A stretch of 64,000 nucleotides of DNA from Pukyongia salina (lineage in GTDB: Bacteria; Bacteroidota; Bacteroidia; Flavobacteriales; Flavobacteriaceae), in NCBI RefSeq assembly GCF_002966125.1, contig NZ_CP027062.1, positions 1,302,001 to 1,366,000 on the forward strand. Reading direction: 5' to 3'. This document shows positions 8,429-17,189 of the stretch, piece by piece. The notes under the pieces are model-generated. The model saw only the letters and a list, made by a program, of their open reading frames with translations, was not told the origin of the DNA and ran no database searches. Each line of letters begins with the position of its first letter. Positions within the stretch are counted from its first letter, which is position 1. The position numbers and the translations under genes were made by a program.

Positions 8429-9400
8429 TTATCCGCGCTGCTGCCTGATATTCCTATTGCCGCCAGATGGACCCTGACCAGGTGGCGGGCCATGCCTTTC
8501 TTCCTCAAACTCTCCCATTAAACAGCGGCCCACATAAGGATAAGTGTCTGTTACTATATAGGCATAGGTGCCATCGATCTCGATACCGTTGCACGCATCC
8601 AGATCGCCCAGTCCCTCTACGTATTCCCAGTCTGAAACAAAAGTTCCGTCGGGATCACTTTCTTCAATTGCAACATCCAATTGATACCCCGGCCTGTTAT
8701 ACGAACATTCTTCGCCTTCCCTTTCTTCGTCGTAGAGTCTGTAGCTGGGAGAATACGCACCACCTTTAGAATAGTAAATGGCAAAACCATCTTTGGCAAA
8801 TCCTATGTGGACAAGGTCGCTCCCTGTATCAAATTGTTCTATCATTGAAGTTGGACTGCCGTGATAATGATAGGCACCTGTAGGTTGCACGTGAGCATTA
8901 TTAAAATCGAGCCCCATATCAATTAGCTCCTGTTTGGCCTCAACACGATATCGTTCTCCGCTTTCGCAAACCACAACTTCTGCCGTCTCTGGTTCGAACT
9001 TGATCCCGTTTAACGCTACGCCTGGTTCGCGCACCCATTTCGCAACTCCCGTAAATTTCGGATTTAGTGGAAGAGCATAGGAAATGTTTTGTGCTTTTAT
9101 AGTGTTTGGGTTGCCTTCGTTTGGAAATGTCCCTGTTTGATGATTGGGTAATGCATTGGTTACTATAATACGCTTTCCGTCTTTCACTGTGACCACGGTC
9201 CTGGTTCCATATTGCTCGTCCTCCAGAGTGTAAGAACCAAAATAATCGATAGGATTATTCTCGGAGCTACCTTCGTTATGTGTATGCGTACTATCACCAT
9301 GTGTGTGAGACATAGATGCAGGTAGATTATTACAGCCGGTTAGAGTGGCTCCGCTTATTACCAAAAACAGAATTTTCTTGTGAATTTTCATAAATTTCAA
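8429..9400 (-). CDS. YHYH domain-containing lipoprotein
   Basis: A 323-residue protein with a lipobox ending LTGC (Cys23) and a histidine-rich linker at 31-41 (SHTHGDSTHTH). The main domain carries the YHYH motif (GAYHYHGSP, motif residues 177-180) that names the family, preceded by NNAHVQPTGAY. The C-terminus is rich in Pro, Gly and Arg (about 300-323). YHYH proteins are exported and of unknown biochemical function; the histidines suggest metal binding, which is inference. The gene is followed by the haloperoxidase-like gene, also a lipoprotein. Its leader contains an attenuator-like terminator (9417-9475), so expression may be controlled before the start codon. Confidence 0.85.
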   Translation of the reverse strand: MKFMKIHKKILFLVISGATLTGCNNLPASMSHTHGDSTHTHNEGSSENNPIDYFGSYTLEDEQYGTRTVVTVKDGKRIIVTNALPNHQTGTFPNEGNPNTIKAQNISYALPLNPKFTGVAKWVREPGVALNGIKFEPETAEVVVCESGERYRVEAKQELIDMGLDFNNAHVQPTGAYHYHGSPTSMIEQFDTGSDLVHIGFAKDGFAIYYSKGGAYSPSYRLYDEEREGEECSYNRPGYQLDVAIEESDPDGTFVSDWEYVEGLGDLDACNGIEIDGTYAYIVTDTYPYVGRCLMGEFEEERHGPPPGQGPSGGNRNIRQQRG

Positions 9401-9416
9401 TATTAAAAAGTGAAAT

Positions 9417-9475
9417 AAAAACCCCGCAATTTCTCACGAGGTTTTAAACCAAACACGCATCATCAATCTAAAACC
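9417..9475 (-). promoter_or_regulatory. Attenuator-like leader with mini-ORF and intrinsic terminator
   Basis: Read on the minus strand, the leader of the YHYH gene has an intrinsic terminator: AAAACCTCG (9445-9437), a loop, then CGGGGTTTTT (9426-9417), a 9-bp stem with one G-U pair, followed by T-rich sequence. The last sense codons of a 9-residue frame starting ATGATG (9463-9434, reading MMRVWFKTS) make up the 5' arm, and its TGA lies in the loop. Further upstream GGTTTT (9475-9470) is complementary to the AAAACC of the terminator arm and could act as an antiterminator. Alternatively it is simply the terminator of the FabI-like gene 280 bases upstream. Confidence 0.5.
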
Positions 9476-9723
9476 TTTTAATTTCTATTCGTATCTATGA
9501 CTAGTTAAGGAGGATAAGGTTGAAAGATGAAATGGCGTTTTCTGTGAAACAACTTAAATTTACGGTGAATGCCGTATCTCATTCAGGGAAAGTCTATTAT
9601 TTTATTCTGAAATGCTACAGGCTCAATTGATAGATTAGCAAAACTTTGAAGAAATCTAAAGGTATTGCCGGAACCAATTTGTGGAGAAAAATCTAAAATC
9701 TCTTGTTCAAAATTCGGTTATTT
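9476..9723. other. Intergenic stretch, nothing else supported
   Basis: About 250 bases between the leader of the YHYH gene and the end of the FabI-like gene, part of a 323-base gap. No convincing frame, RNA gene or repeat was seen. The promoter of the YHYH operon should lie here on the minus strand, but no clear TAnnTTTG box could be picked out. Confidence 0.4.
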
Positions 9724-10545
9724 CTAACCTGTAATATGATAACCTCCGTCTACATGACGGATCTCCCCGGTAATTCTACTTTTTGGCCGCATCAGGTGAA
9801 CGATCTCATTCGCCAGGTCCTGAGGGGCAGCATTGCCTAAGGGGCTCATCCTGTTCGAAATTTCAATATCCTCTTCGTTTAGGGTAGCGTTCCCGGCCTT
9901 ACTCCCCATAAAGGGTGAGAACCGAACAGCATTTACCCGAATTCCATGACTCCTGCCCAATTCATCGGCCAGTTCTATGGTAATGCGTTCGAGGGCCGCT
10001 TTGGCAATACTTATATTTCTATAGGGATGGAAGGTCACTTTTGCCGCAGCGATATAACTTAATGAACATATAGAGGCGTCGTTCTGAAGTACCCCATATT
10101 TAAGTAAATAGCGTGTAAGCCTGATAAGAGAATAGGCTGAAACATCCATAGTATCGCAAAATTCTTCCTTGGTTACTTCTAGAAGCGGTTTCACTTTTTT
10201 ATTCCTAATGGTCTTGTCCATCGCAATGGCGTGTAATAAACCGTTAAGTTTAACACCCTCTTCTTTCAACTGTCGCGATAAGGAATCAAGATTCTCTTCC
10301 AGTGTGATATCCAGCACCTCCACCCTTGAATTCCCCAGGGAACGGTGTACGGCTTCCTTAAAATCTTCAAAATTCTTATTTAGAAAGGCTTTCGCTTTTT
10401 CAGACAGATCCTTGTGGAAAGGACTCACTCCTAGGCCGGTACAGATCACACTCCCACCCTGTTTTATAATTTCTTTTGCTGCATAGGTTGCCAGGGATTG
10501 TTCGTCGGCGATTCCGGTAATTAAAAATGTCTTTTCTTTTAACAT
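9724..10545 (-). CDS. FabI-like enoyl-[acyl-carrier-protein] reductase, divergent SDR
   Basis: A 273-residue short-chain dehydrogenase that keeps the FabI pattern. The N-terminal nucleotide site reads FLITGIADEQSLATYAA, as in FabI rather than the classical TGxxxGxG. GLLHAIAMD is in the position of FabI's conserved loop. The active site has Tyr164, Tyr175 and Lys182. FabI has the two tyrosines ten residues apart; here they are eleven apart, and the substrate-binding loop MSPLGNAAPQDLANEI is altered, so this is a divergent paralogue. FabI reduces trans-2-enoyl-ACP in fatty acid elongation. The gene follows a FabH-type synthase by 32 bases on the same strand, suggesting the two work on one acyl substrate, possibly outside bulk fatty acid synthesis. 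Confidence 0.78.
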   Translation of the reverse strand: MLKEKTFLITGIADEQSLATYAAKEIIKQGGSVICTGLGVSPFHKDLSEKAKAFLNKNFEDFKEAVHRSLGNSRVEVLDITLEENLDSLSRQLKEEGVKLNGLLHAIAMDKTIRNKKVKPLLEVTKEEFCDTMDVSAYSLIRLTRYLLKYGVLQNDASICSLSYIAAAKVTFHPYRNISIAKAALERITIELADELGRSHGIRVNAVRFSPFMGSKAGNATLNEEDIEISNRMSPLGNAAPQDLANEIVHLMRPKSRITGEIRHVDGGYHITG

Positions 10546-10577
10546 AGGCTGAACTTATAATAATTTTATTTTGAAGA

Positions 10578-11549
10578 TTACCACTTATAGAGTGCAGAAC
10601 CCCAGGTCCATCCGGCTCCAACAGCCGCGAACAATACCAGGTCACCCCTCCTAAATTCGTCGTTTCTGGATACCTCATCCAAAATGATCGGAATGGTACC
10701 CCCCGAGGTATTGGCGTATTTATCCATGTTGGTCTTCACTTTCTGAAATGGCATCTCCACTCTCCTGGCAACTTCCTGTAGGATCTTAATACTAGGTTGA
10801 TGCGGTAACATACATTTTATCTGATCGATGGTAACCCGATTGCGCTCCAGCAATTTCTTAATGCATTTTGGAACCACTTCGATCGCAGTTTTATACACTT
10901 CGGGGCCATTCATCTGAAAGAAATGTTGCCCGGTTTTAATACTATTCTCGCTGGCTGGTTGTTCAGATCCCCCGGCCGGAATTGTGAAATGATCCTTTCC
11001 TGTACCGTCCGTGTATAGAAGGAAGTCCATAAATCCCTTATCCTCATTAGTTCGGGATAATACCATTGCTCCGGCTCCATCTCCAAAGAATACCGCGTCC
11101 CTTCGGGTCCAATCTGTGATATTAGAAAAGGTGTCTGCACCAATCACCAGTACGTTTTCGTACATACCTGAAGTTATAAACTGAACCCCGGTTGAGGTCG
11201 CAAATAACGCCCCCGAACATACGGCGGAAAGATCGAACGCAACTGCTTTCTTAGCTTGTAACTTTTCCTGTACGAAACAGGCGCAGGATGGAGCTTGTCT
11301 GTCTGCGGTTGCAGTGGCCACAATTATAAGATCGATATCCATGGGTGTTAACCCTGCATTTTCGATGGCACGCATTCCGGCCTTTGCTGCCAAATCGCTG
11401 GTGACCTCCCCTTTGGCAATGCGTCTTTCTTTAATTCCTAAATTTTTATAGATCCATTCGTCTGATGATCCAACAGATTCGAAGAAATCATTTTTTACGA
11501 CATTATTGGGAACATAGGAACCTGTTCCTCTGATAAAAGCTCGTATCAT
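10578..11549 (-). CDS. 3-oxoacyl-ACP synthase III (FabH/KASIII family)
   Basis: A 323-residue thiolase-fold enzyme with the full FabH triad: Cys111 in DLSAVCSGALFA, His250 in MLPHQPS and Asn280 in YANTSGG. FabH condenses acyl-CoA with malonyl-ACP to start fatty acid or related chains. I chose the ATG at 11549 because the protein then begins MIRAFIRGTGSYVP, the normal FabH start; an in-frame ATG at 11603 would add 18 residues (MYGRNRLKSG...) not expected in the family. The C-terminus AGWTWGSALYKW is normal. It precedes the FabI-like gene by 32 bases. The pairing of a KASIII with a divergent enoyl reductase suggests a dedicated acyl pathway; a housekeeping role is also possible since only one window is visible. 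Confidence 0.88.
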   Translation of the reverse strand: MIRAFIRGTGSYVPNNVVKNDFFESVGSSDEWIYKNLGIKERRIAKGEVTSDLAAKAGMRAIENAGLTPMDIDLIIVATATADRQAPSCACFVQEKLQAKKAVAFDLSAVCSGALFATSTGVQFITSGMYENVLVIGADTFSNITDWTRRDAVFFGDGAGAMVLSRTNEDKGFMDFLLYTDGTGKDHFTIPAGGSEQPASENSIKTGQHFFQMNGPEVYKTAIEVVPKCIKKLLERNRVTIDQIKCMLPHQPSIKILQEVARRVEMPFQKVKTNMDKYANTSGGTIPIILDEVSRNDEFRRGDLVLFAAVGAGWTWGSALYKW

Positions 11550-11653
11550 ATTTGAAAATTTAGGGGATAAAAATCCGCTTTTTAATCGATTTCGACCATA
11601 CAATTGTAATTTAATTGCCTGCTGTTGAGATATCCTGAAAATAAAGATGTGAT

Positions 11654-11713
11654 AATTGTCAATACCATATTTTTCTATCTAGTTTTATGGCTTTAAATAC
11701 AGGATTGACAATT
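11654..11713. promoter_or_regulatory. 10-bp inverted repeat upstream of the FabH-type gene
   Basis: Two exact inverted copies, aattgtcaat (11654-11663) and attgacaatt (11704-11713), lie about 105-165 bases upstream of the FabH start. The 40-base gap is too long for a simple hairpin operator but fits two half-sites for a looping or dimeric regulator. The 336-base gap 11550-11885 holds no gene that I can support. Confidence 0.35.
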
Positions 11714-11885
11714 CGGAAGTATTAAAAATTGCCGATTTTAACCAAAAAATGCGAGGTTTTTACCCAATAATCGTAGAAAAACGTCAATTTATTGCAATTC
11801 AGCACATATTTAAGAACCTATAAAATAGTTTGGACTTACAATTCAGAAGAAACAATCAAAGCACCGCCAAATTTCTAATTTTAAG

Positions 11886-13697
11886 TTATAGAACCTTGCC
11901 TTTAATCCGTTTCCATACTTTAATAAGTAATAGCCCGGAAATTATACTTACCGCCATTAAGCTGAACGCTTTTGAATATTCTCCATAAATAAAATAACCA
12001 GTGGTAAACATCGCGCTGTAAATAAATGCAATGCCGAGTAACATGGCCAATATTCCGGAAGGCACACTCCATGCCTCACTGGATTGTACAATGGTTTTGT
12101 TTTCTGATCTGGCTTCTGAAACGACCTTTCTCCATCCGGGGCCTCCGGGTTGAGTTTTACGATAGAAACGGTAGAGAACGGATTTAGATTCAGGTTTGGT
12201 TAGGAAAGTAACGGTGAGCCAGATCGCCATAGAACTAAATACTACGAAGGGAAATCTTAAATACCCGGGCATAATACCTGCTTCTCCAAACATATAGTCG
12301 CCAAGTGGTGTAAAAGCGATTAAAATGGAGATTAAACCGGAGGCAACCATCGCACTTATCTCGGTCCATGCATTGATCCGCCACCAAAACCAGCGAAGGA
12401 TAAAAATAAGCCCTGTTCCCGCACCAAACATTAAAATTATATCGAAAAGTTGGAGGGCATTGGTAAGCAATAAAGCAATGGAAGCACTAATTACCATCAA
12501 AACTATGGTGGTGATCCTTCCTACTCTTACAAGTTCCTTTTCCGATGCCGTTGGCTTCACCTGTTGGGCGTAAAAATCGTTCACCACATAAGAGGCTCCC
12601 CAATTAAGGTGGGTGCTTATGGTACTCATATACGCTGCCGATAAGGAGGCCAGGACAAGGCCTAGAAGTCCGCTGGGAAGCATAGTAAGCATAGCCGAAT
12701 ACGCCAGGTCATGGCCTAACTTGTCTTCAGAAACATTAGGGAAGGCCTCCTGTATACTCGCAAGATCCGGAAACACAATAAGCGATGCCAGAGCAACGAC
12801 GATCCATGGCCACGGACGTAAGGCGTAGTGCATAATATTGTAAAAGAAGGTAGCTCCTATAGCGTGATTTTCATTTTTTGCCGCTAGCATTCGTTGCGCC
12901 ACATATCCACCTCCACCGGGCTCCGAACCGGGATACCAGGAGCTCCACCATTGAACGGCTAATGGAATGATCAATAAAGCCACCAGCATTTCGGTGTCTC
13001 CAAAATCTGGGAGAATATTGAGTTTATCACTTACATTTTCATGCTGGATAAGGGCATCTAGTCCTCCAATCTCGGGAAGGCCAACAATATAATACGCCGC
13101 TCCAAAAGCACCCGCCATGGCTACGAAGAACAGGATAAAATCTGTATACACTACCCCTTTAAAACCTCCAATAGCACTAAAGATAGCGGTTACCAAACCA
13201 GCGATCACAACAGTGGTTAACGGGTCTAGCCCTAACATGACCTCGCCAATTTTTATGGCTGCCAATGTAACACCTGCCATTGCTAGAACATTAAAGAGTA
13301 TGCCTAGATAGATGGCACGAAAGCCGCGCAGAAAACGGGCTGGTTTACCACCGTAACGCAATTCGTAAAATTCGATGTCTGTTTTAACTTCCGATTTACG
13401 CCAAAGCTTTGCATAGACAAACACAGTAAGCAGACCCGTCACGAGGAATGCCCACCACACCCAGTTACCGGACACCCCATTGGTTCGAACAATATCTGTA
13501 ACCAGATTTGGTGTATCTGTAGAAAAGGTAGTGGCAACCATCGAAAGTCCTAATAGCCACCAGGGCATGTTTCGCCCGGACAGGAAATATTGAGAACTGC
13601 TCTTGCCGGAGGTTTTACCAACGTAAATACCTATAAACAAGATCAACACGAAAAGGGCGATGATAATTACAAAATCTAAGGTGGATAATTCGATCAT
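11886..13697 (-). CDS. Sodium:solute symporter (SSS family)
   Basis: A 603-residue protein with about 14 hydrophobic helices from residue 6 to 597 and the family hallmarks: SQYFLSGRNMPWWLLGLSM in the first loop and helix, STDTPN for the sodium-site region, and YVAQRMLAAKN before the middle helices. SSS proteins import sugars, amino acids, sialic acid or similar solutes with sodium across the inner membrane. It is the last gene of a four-gene unit (GH109-like protein, GHMP kinase, nucleotidyltransferase, transporter), starting 11 bases after the nucleotidyltransferase stop. Context therefore suggests a sugar as substrate. The long C-terminal part after residue 500 carries extra helices, common in bacterial sugar members. 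Confidence 0.9.
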   Translation of the reverse strand: MIELSTLDFVIIIALFVLILFIGIYVGKTSGKSSSQYFLSGRNMPWWLLGLSMVATTFSTDTPNLVTDIVRTNGVSGNWVWWAFLVTGLLTVFVYAKLWRKSEVKTDIEFYELRYGGKPARFLRGFRAIYLGILFNVLAMAGVTLAAIKIGEVMLGLDPLTTVVIAGLVTAIFSAIGGFKGVVYTDFILFFVAMAGAFGAAYYIVGLPEIGGLDALIQHENVSDKLNILPDFGDTEMLVALLIIPLAVQWWSSWYPGSEPGGGGYVAQRMLAAKNENHAIGATFFYNIMHYALRPWPWIVVALASLIVFPDLASIQEAFPNVSEDKLGHDLAYSAMLTMLPSGLLGLVLASLSAAYMSTISTHLNWGASYVVNDFYAQQVKPTASEKELVRVGRITTIVLMVISASIALLLTNALQLFDIILMFGAGTGLIFILRWFWWRINAWTEISAMVASGLISILIAFTPLGDYMFGEAGIMPGYLRFPFVVFSSMAIWLTVTFLTKPESKSVLYRFYRKTQPGGPGWRKVVSEARSENKTIVQSSEAWSVPSGILAMLLGIAFIYSAMFTTGYFIYGEYSKAFSLMAVSIISGLLLIKVWKRIKGKVL

Positions 13698-13708
13698 AGG
13701 ATTTTAGT

Positions 13709-14575
13709 CTAGGTTGTCCAGTTCAATTTAGAAAAGTGGGTAGAAAGATAATCATTCAAAATTGCAATATCATCTTTTCCGGTTAGATCGGGAACATGTT
13801 CGCACAGAGGGATGGCCCTCATGGAACAGGGATGATCTTGAATCATTGAAAGTATAGCTACGGGGAGTTCTTTCTCGTTCCGCTCCGGAGATACCTTACA
13901 GTTTTTCAGGTATGGATAGATCATGGTGCCGTTCAATTTCCAGAGATTCATACTTACACGCCATGTACTATTTGGAGATCTTGACGACTTCAATTCCATC
14001 CTCTTCGGTTTTTCCACTATATCTAGTAAAAATCCTTCCGAATCTGTTTTGGTGATGGCAAATTGCGCAATCCTTTCAGCAGGGAATTGCAATGCATCGC
14101 GATCGTAGTTTATAAAAGCATTTTCAGAAGTTATTTCTGAAAGAAGCCTGAAGGCCTTTTCACTATAGAGGTTATCTCCATTGCAAACCACAAAAGATTC
14201 CTGAAGCAAATCTGGTATTTGATCAATCGCCTGCTGAAGGGCATCGGCTGTACCAAAAGGTTTCACCCTGTTTGACGCAATATGCTGAATTGCAAACGAG
14301 ATCTTCAGTCCGTGAAAATCGTTATTAAGTTTCTTCTCCCCATAATACGACCTGAATTTAGAATTCTCTTTCCCGGTCACGATCACAACCCTATTAAAAC
14401 CGGCTTTTTTAGCATTGTATAAGATGTAATCCAGCATAGGTCGGTTATTGAGGCGGATCAGGGATTTACTAACCGTATTGGCTTCTTTCAATTCGGTTTC
14501 AGAAAGTGATCCACGGGATGCCTGCTTCATTCTGGATGAAGCGCCCGCAGCTAATATGATCAACGTTCTAGTCAT
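13709..14575 (-). CDS. Sugar-1-phosphate nucleotidyltransferase family protein
   Basis: A 288-residue protein with the NTP-transferase signature at the N-terminus, LIILAAGASSRM (residues 5-16), followed by SKSLIRLNNRPMLDYIL, and VCNGDNLYSE at about 150-160 for the metal-binding aspartate region. Such enzymes make NDP-sugars from sugar 1-phosphates. The gene overlaps the upstream GHMP kinase by 8 bases and is followed after 11 bases by the sodium symporter, so translation is probably coupled. With a sugar 1-kinase next door the obvious reading is that it uses the kinase product. The substrate sugar and nucleotide are not visible in the sequence. Confidence 0.85.
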   Translation of the reverse strand: MTRTLIILAAGASSRMKQASRGSLSETELKEANTVSKSLIRLNNRPMLDYILYNAKKAGFNRVVIVTGKENSKFRSYYGEKKLNNDFHGLKISFAIQHIASNRVKPFGTADALQQAIDQIPDLLQESFVVCNGDNLYSEKAFRLLSEITSENAFINYDRDALQFPAERIAQFAITKTDSEGFLLDIVEKPKRMELKSSRSPNSTWRVSMNLWKLNGTMIYPYLKNCKVSPERNEKELPVAILSMIQDHPCSMRAIPLCEHVPDLTGKDDIAILNDYLSTHFSKLNWTT

Positions 14576-15650
14576 TTATAATACAGGCGCCTTTAGACAC
14601 ATTAACACCATAGGCTTTTATCGCACCCGCCTTTTTAATAGCTTCAATAATTTCCTGTTCATTTCGATCATTTGCCAAAGCCACTATACTTCCTCCACCT
14701 CCGGACCCAACAATTTTTACACCGTAGGCGCCGGCTTCTAATGCAGCATCTACCATTTTATCAATAACAGGTACAGTGGTGTGAAGAATATCTTTTAATA
14801 TCCCATGATGCGAATTCATTAAAGTTCCGATCTTTATTAGATCGGGTTGCTGTCGTTGGAATTCGGCATAAGCTTCTCTAGTGATCGAATAATTCTTTAT
14901 TGCTGCATGGAAATATGGCCTTAGGATTTCCGGAAGGAGTTCCTTATATCTTTCATAAGATTCTATCCCCGATTTCCCGATTTCGAATTCGGGATTACGC
15001 TCTTCGATAATCGATATGGCCTTTTGTGCATTGAATTTCAGATCCTCTAATAAACCCAATGTATTTTTCGGGATCCCCGATTCGCCAATTATAAGACTGC
15101 CCAGTTCTGCCTGTAGTTTCAGAAAAGATTCATTGCCGGCAGTTTCAAGGTATATGATCTCACCAAGTGCACTTGTAAATTGGTCCATTTTACCTCCCGG
15201 AGATTTTTGTTCCAATACTTCGGCTTCGTAGGCTACCTGCCCCAGGAATGTGGGTGTTATATCGTGATCACAACCAAAAGTGGCGAACAACCATTGCATC
15301 CATGCTACCACCATGGCCGACGAACTGGAGAGCCCGGCGTTTATAGGGACATCTCCACGAATAATGATATCGAAACCGGAACGAGGATCGCAGCCGTATC
15401 GTTTGGCCACTTCCAAAGCCGCCTTGAGGTGTTCTCCTTTTTTTACACTATGATGCTGATGTTCACACTCAATAATGAGAGTTTCGCCCAGATCGGGCAT
15501 ATTGATCTTAAAGTGGGTTTTATTATTAGGCACTCCTTCCACCCAAATATAACGATCTATCGCGCAGGCGATCACGGGTAATCCCAGATAATCCTGATGA
15601 TCTCCAAAGAGACAAATACGTCCGGGCGCTTTAGATACGATCGCAGCCAT
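14568..15650 (-). CDS. GHMP family sugar kinase (galactokinase/glucuronokinase-like)
   Basis: A 360-residue kinase with all three GHMP motifs: KAPGRICLFGDHQDYLG near the N-terminus, PINAGLSSSSAM (phosphate-binding, GLSSSS at about 106-111) and KIVGSGGGGSIVAL near the C-terminus. The first motif resembles galactokinase-type sugar 1-kinases more than mevalonate kinases. The ATG at 15650 is chosen because it overlaps the stop of the upstream gene by one base (TAATG), a coupling arrangement, and puts MAAIVSKAPGR at the start. An ATG at 15671 would add seven residues. It is followed by a nucleotidyltransferase with an 8-base overlap. Likely role: phosphorylation of a salvaged sugar at C1. Confidence 0.87.
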   Translation of the reverse strand: MAAIVSKAPGRICLFGDHQDYLGLPVIACAIDRYIWVEGVPNNKTHFKINMPDLGETLIIECEHQHHSVKKGEHLKAALEVAKRYGCDPRSGFDIIIRGDVPINAGLSSSSAMVVAWMQWLFATFGCDHDITPTFLGQVAYEAEVLEQKSPGGKMDQFTSALGEIIYLETAGNESFLKLQAELGSLIIGESGIPKNTLGLLEDLKFNAQKAISIIEERNPEFEIGKSGIESYERYKELLPEILRPYFHAAIKNYSITREAYAEFQRQQPDLIKIGTLMNSHHGILKDILHTTVPVIDKMVDAALEAGAYGVKIVGSGGGGSIVALANDRNEQEIIEAIKKAGAIKAYGVNVSKGACIIND

Positions 15651-17005
15651 TAATAATCGTCTTTCATCCAATTGTACGGTTTACGGTTAACCCATAATCC
15701 TCGTGTAAAATCCGGGAAATCCTGAGGTTCTCCATTGTTGGCAATAGAAGCTTCAGACAGGGGGGTTATTGCACTCCACGTAGCAGCATCGTAGGCGTCC
15801 AGTGGAGGAGCGACATTTCTTTTTGCGCTTTCAACAAAAGCATTCAGAACAAAGAAATCCATCCCACCATGCCCTGAACCGGTGGCGTATTCCCCAAATT
15901 TCTTCCATAAAGGGTGGTCGTACTGGTCCAGCCATTCCTGGGCATCATCCCAGCGATGGGGTTTGCTTTTACCTTCAATATAGATGCGGTTGCCGTCTAC
16001 TTCCCATAATCCTTCACTTCCCTGAACCCGGAAACCCAGAGAGTAAGGGCGAGGCGAATTACAATCATGCGTAACAATGATTGTCTCACCCCTGGCAGTA
16101 TTGATAGTTGAGGTTATTATATCACCCTGTTGCCAGTTTAACCCGGCATTGGGGTGGTCCGGACCAGCATTATCCACTATGTACTTATTAAGGCCAATGG
16201 CCTTTGTTGCGTGAGAGGTCATAGAAATAAAACGATTGCCCCTGTTAATATCACACATGGTCGCTATTGGGCCCACACCATGGGTTGGATAAACATCGCC
16301 ATTGCGCAGTAATGAATGCTGTGTACGCCATTTAGATTCTGAAATTCCTTTCTCGCCAAATTCCACACCTTTTCCATAGGGAGTTATACCATCATTTAAT
16401 TTTACGAACCTTAGATCATGCTGATAGCCACACCTGAAATGCAAGAGCTCTCCAAATACATTATTGCGCACCATATTGAGAACTGCCATGATATCGCGAC
16501 GATAGTTCACATTTTCAAGTATCATGAGATGCGAACCGGTTGCTTCGTGTGTGTTCACGAGGTCCCAGCATTCTTCCATCGTATTGGCAGCAGAGACTTC
16601 TACACCGGTGTATTTACCAGCTTTCATCGCATCTTTGGCCATACGGGTATGCCATAGCCAGGGAGTGGAGATGATCACAGCATCTACGCTTTTTTCTTCA
16701 AGTAGATTTCTATAATCGTATTCATCCTTTCCAAATATTTTAGGAGTAGGCTGACCGGCTTTGCTAATGTGATCTTTGGCGATCGTAATTCTGGCCGGAT
16801 CGATGTCGCAAATGCTGGTTACTGCTACATCTTTTCGCTGTAGCAGGTTTGTTAAATGATTGGTGCCTCTAAGCCCAACACCAATAAGCCCGACGTTTAG
16901 TTTGTTAGAAGGGGCATTTACTGCACTATAGGTAAGTCCTGGTGCCAGTGTTAAACCGGCACCAATTAAAGTTGTTTTCTTTACAAAATCTCTCCGGGAA
17001 CTCAT
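15650..17005 (-). CDS. GH109-like Gfo/Idh/MocA family protein, Tat-exported
   Basis: A 451-residue protein with a twin-arginine signal (SSRRDFVKKTTLIGAG) and then a Rossmann domain (NVGLIGVGLRG, residues 37-47) and a Gfo/Idh/MocA C-terminal domain. Phrases such as EKGISESKWRTQHS, RNGDVYPTHGVGPIA (YPTHGVGPIA at 239-248) and INRGNRF match the NAD-dependent alpha-N-acetylgalactosaminidase family GH109 known from Elizabethkingia. Those enzymes cleave glycosides by an oxidation/elimination route with a bound NAD. Export through Tat fits a protein that folds with its cofactor in the cytosol. It is the first gene of the unit with kinase, nucleotidyltransferase and sodium symporter. Activity on GalNAc is inference; other glycosides are possible. 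Confidence 0.87.
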   Translation of the reverse strand: MSSRRDFVKKTTLIGAGLTLAPGLTYSAVNAPSNKLNVGLIGVGLRGTNHLTNLLQRKDVAVTSICDIDPARITIAKDHISKAGQPTPKIFGKDEYDYRNLLEEKSVDAVIISTPWLWHTRMAKDAMKAGKYTGVEVSAANTMEECWDLVNTHEATGSHLMILENVNYRRDIMAVLNMVRNNVFGELLHFRCGYQHDLRFVKLNDGITPYGKGVEFGEKGISESKWRTQHSLLRNGDVYPTHGVGPIATMCDINRGNRFISMTSHATKAIGLNKYIVDNAGPDHPNAGLNWQQGDIITSTINTARGETIIVTHDCNSPRPYSLGFRVQGSEGLWEVDGNRIYIEGKSKPHRWDDAQEWLDQYDHPLWKKFGEYATGSGHGGMDFFVLNAFVESAKRNVAPPLDAYDAATWSAITPLSEASIANNGEPQDFPDFTRGLWVNRKPYNWMKDDY

Positions 17006-17189
17006 TTGAAAAACTGATTTATAATTTCTTAAAATTAGGTATTTTAAGACAGAGATCGATATTTCAATTTCGATAATTTAGTTACCGTACTTTTTTAATA
17101 GAACGTACATTTATAGAAGTTATCAGTAAAGATTTATCTTTATTCCCGACAACTACTTTCCTATTAAAAGCTGCTTATAAAATTATTTA

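Noticed and set aside
11550-11603. Upstream ATG 11603 as start of the FabH-type gene
   Set aside because: Adds 18 residues not seen in the family; ATG 11549 gives the standard N-terminus.
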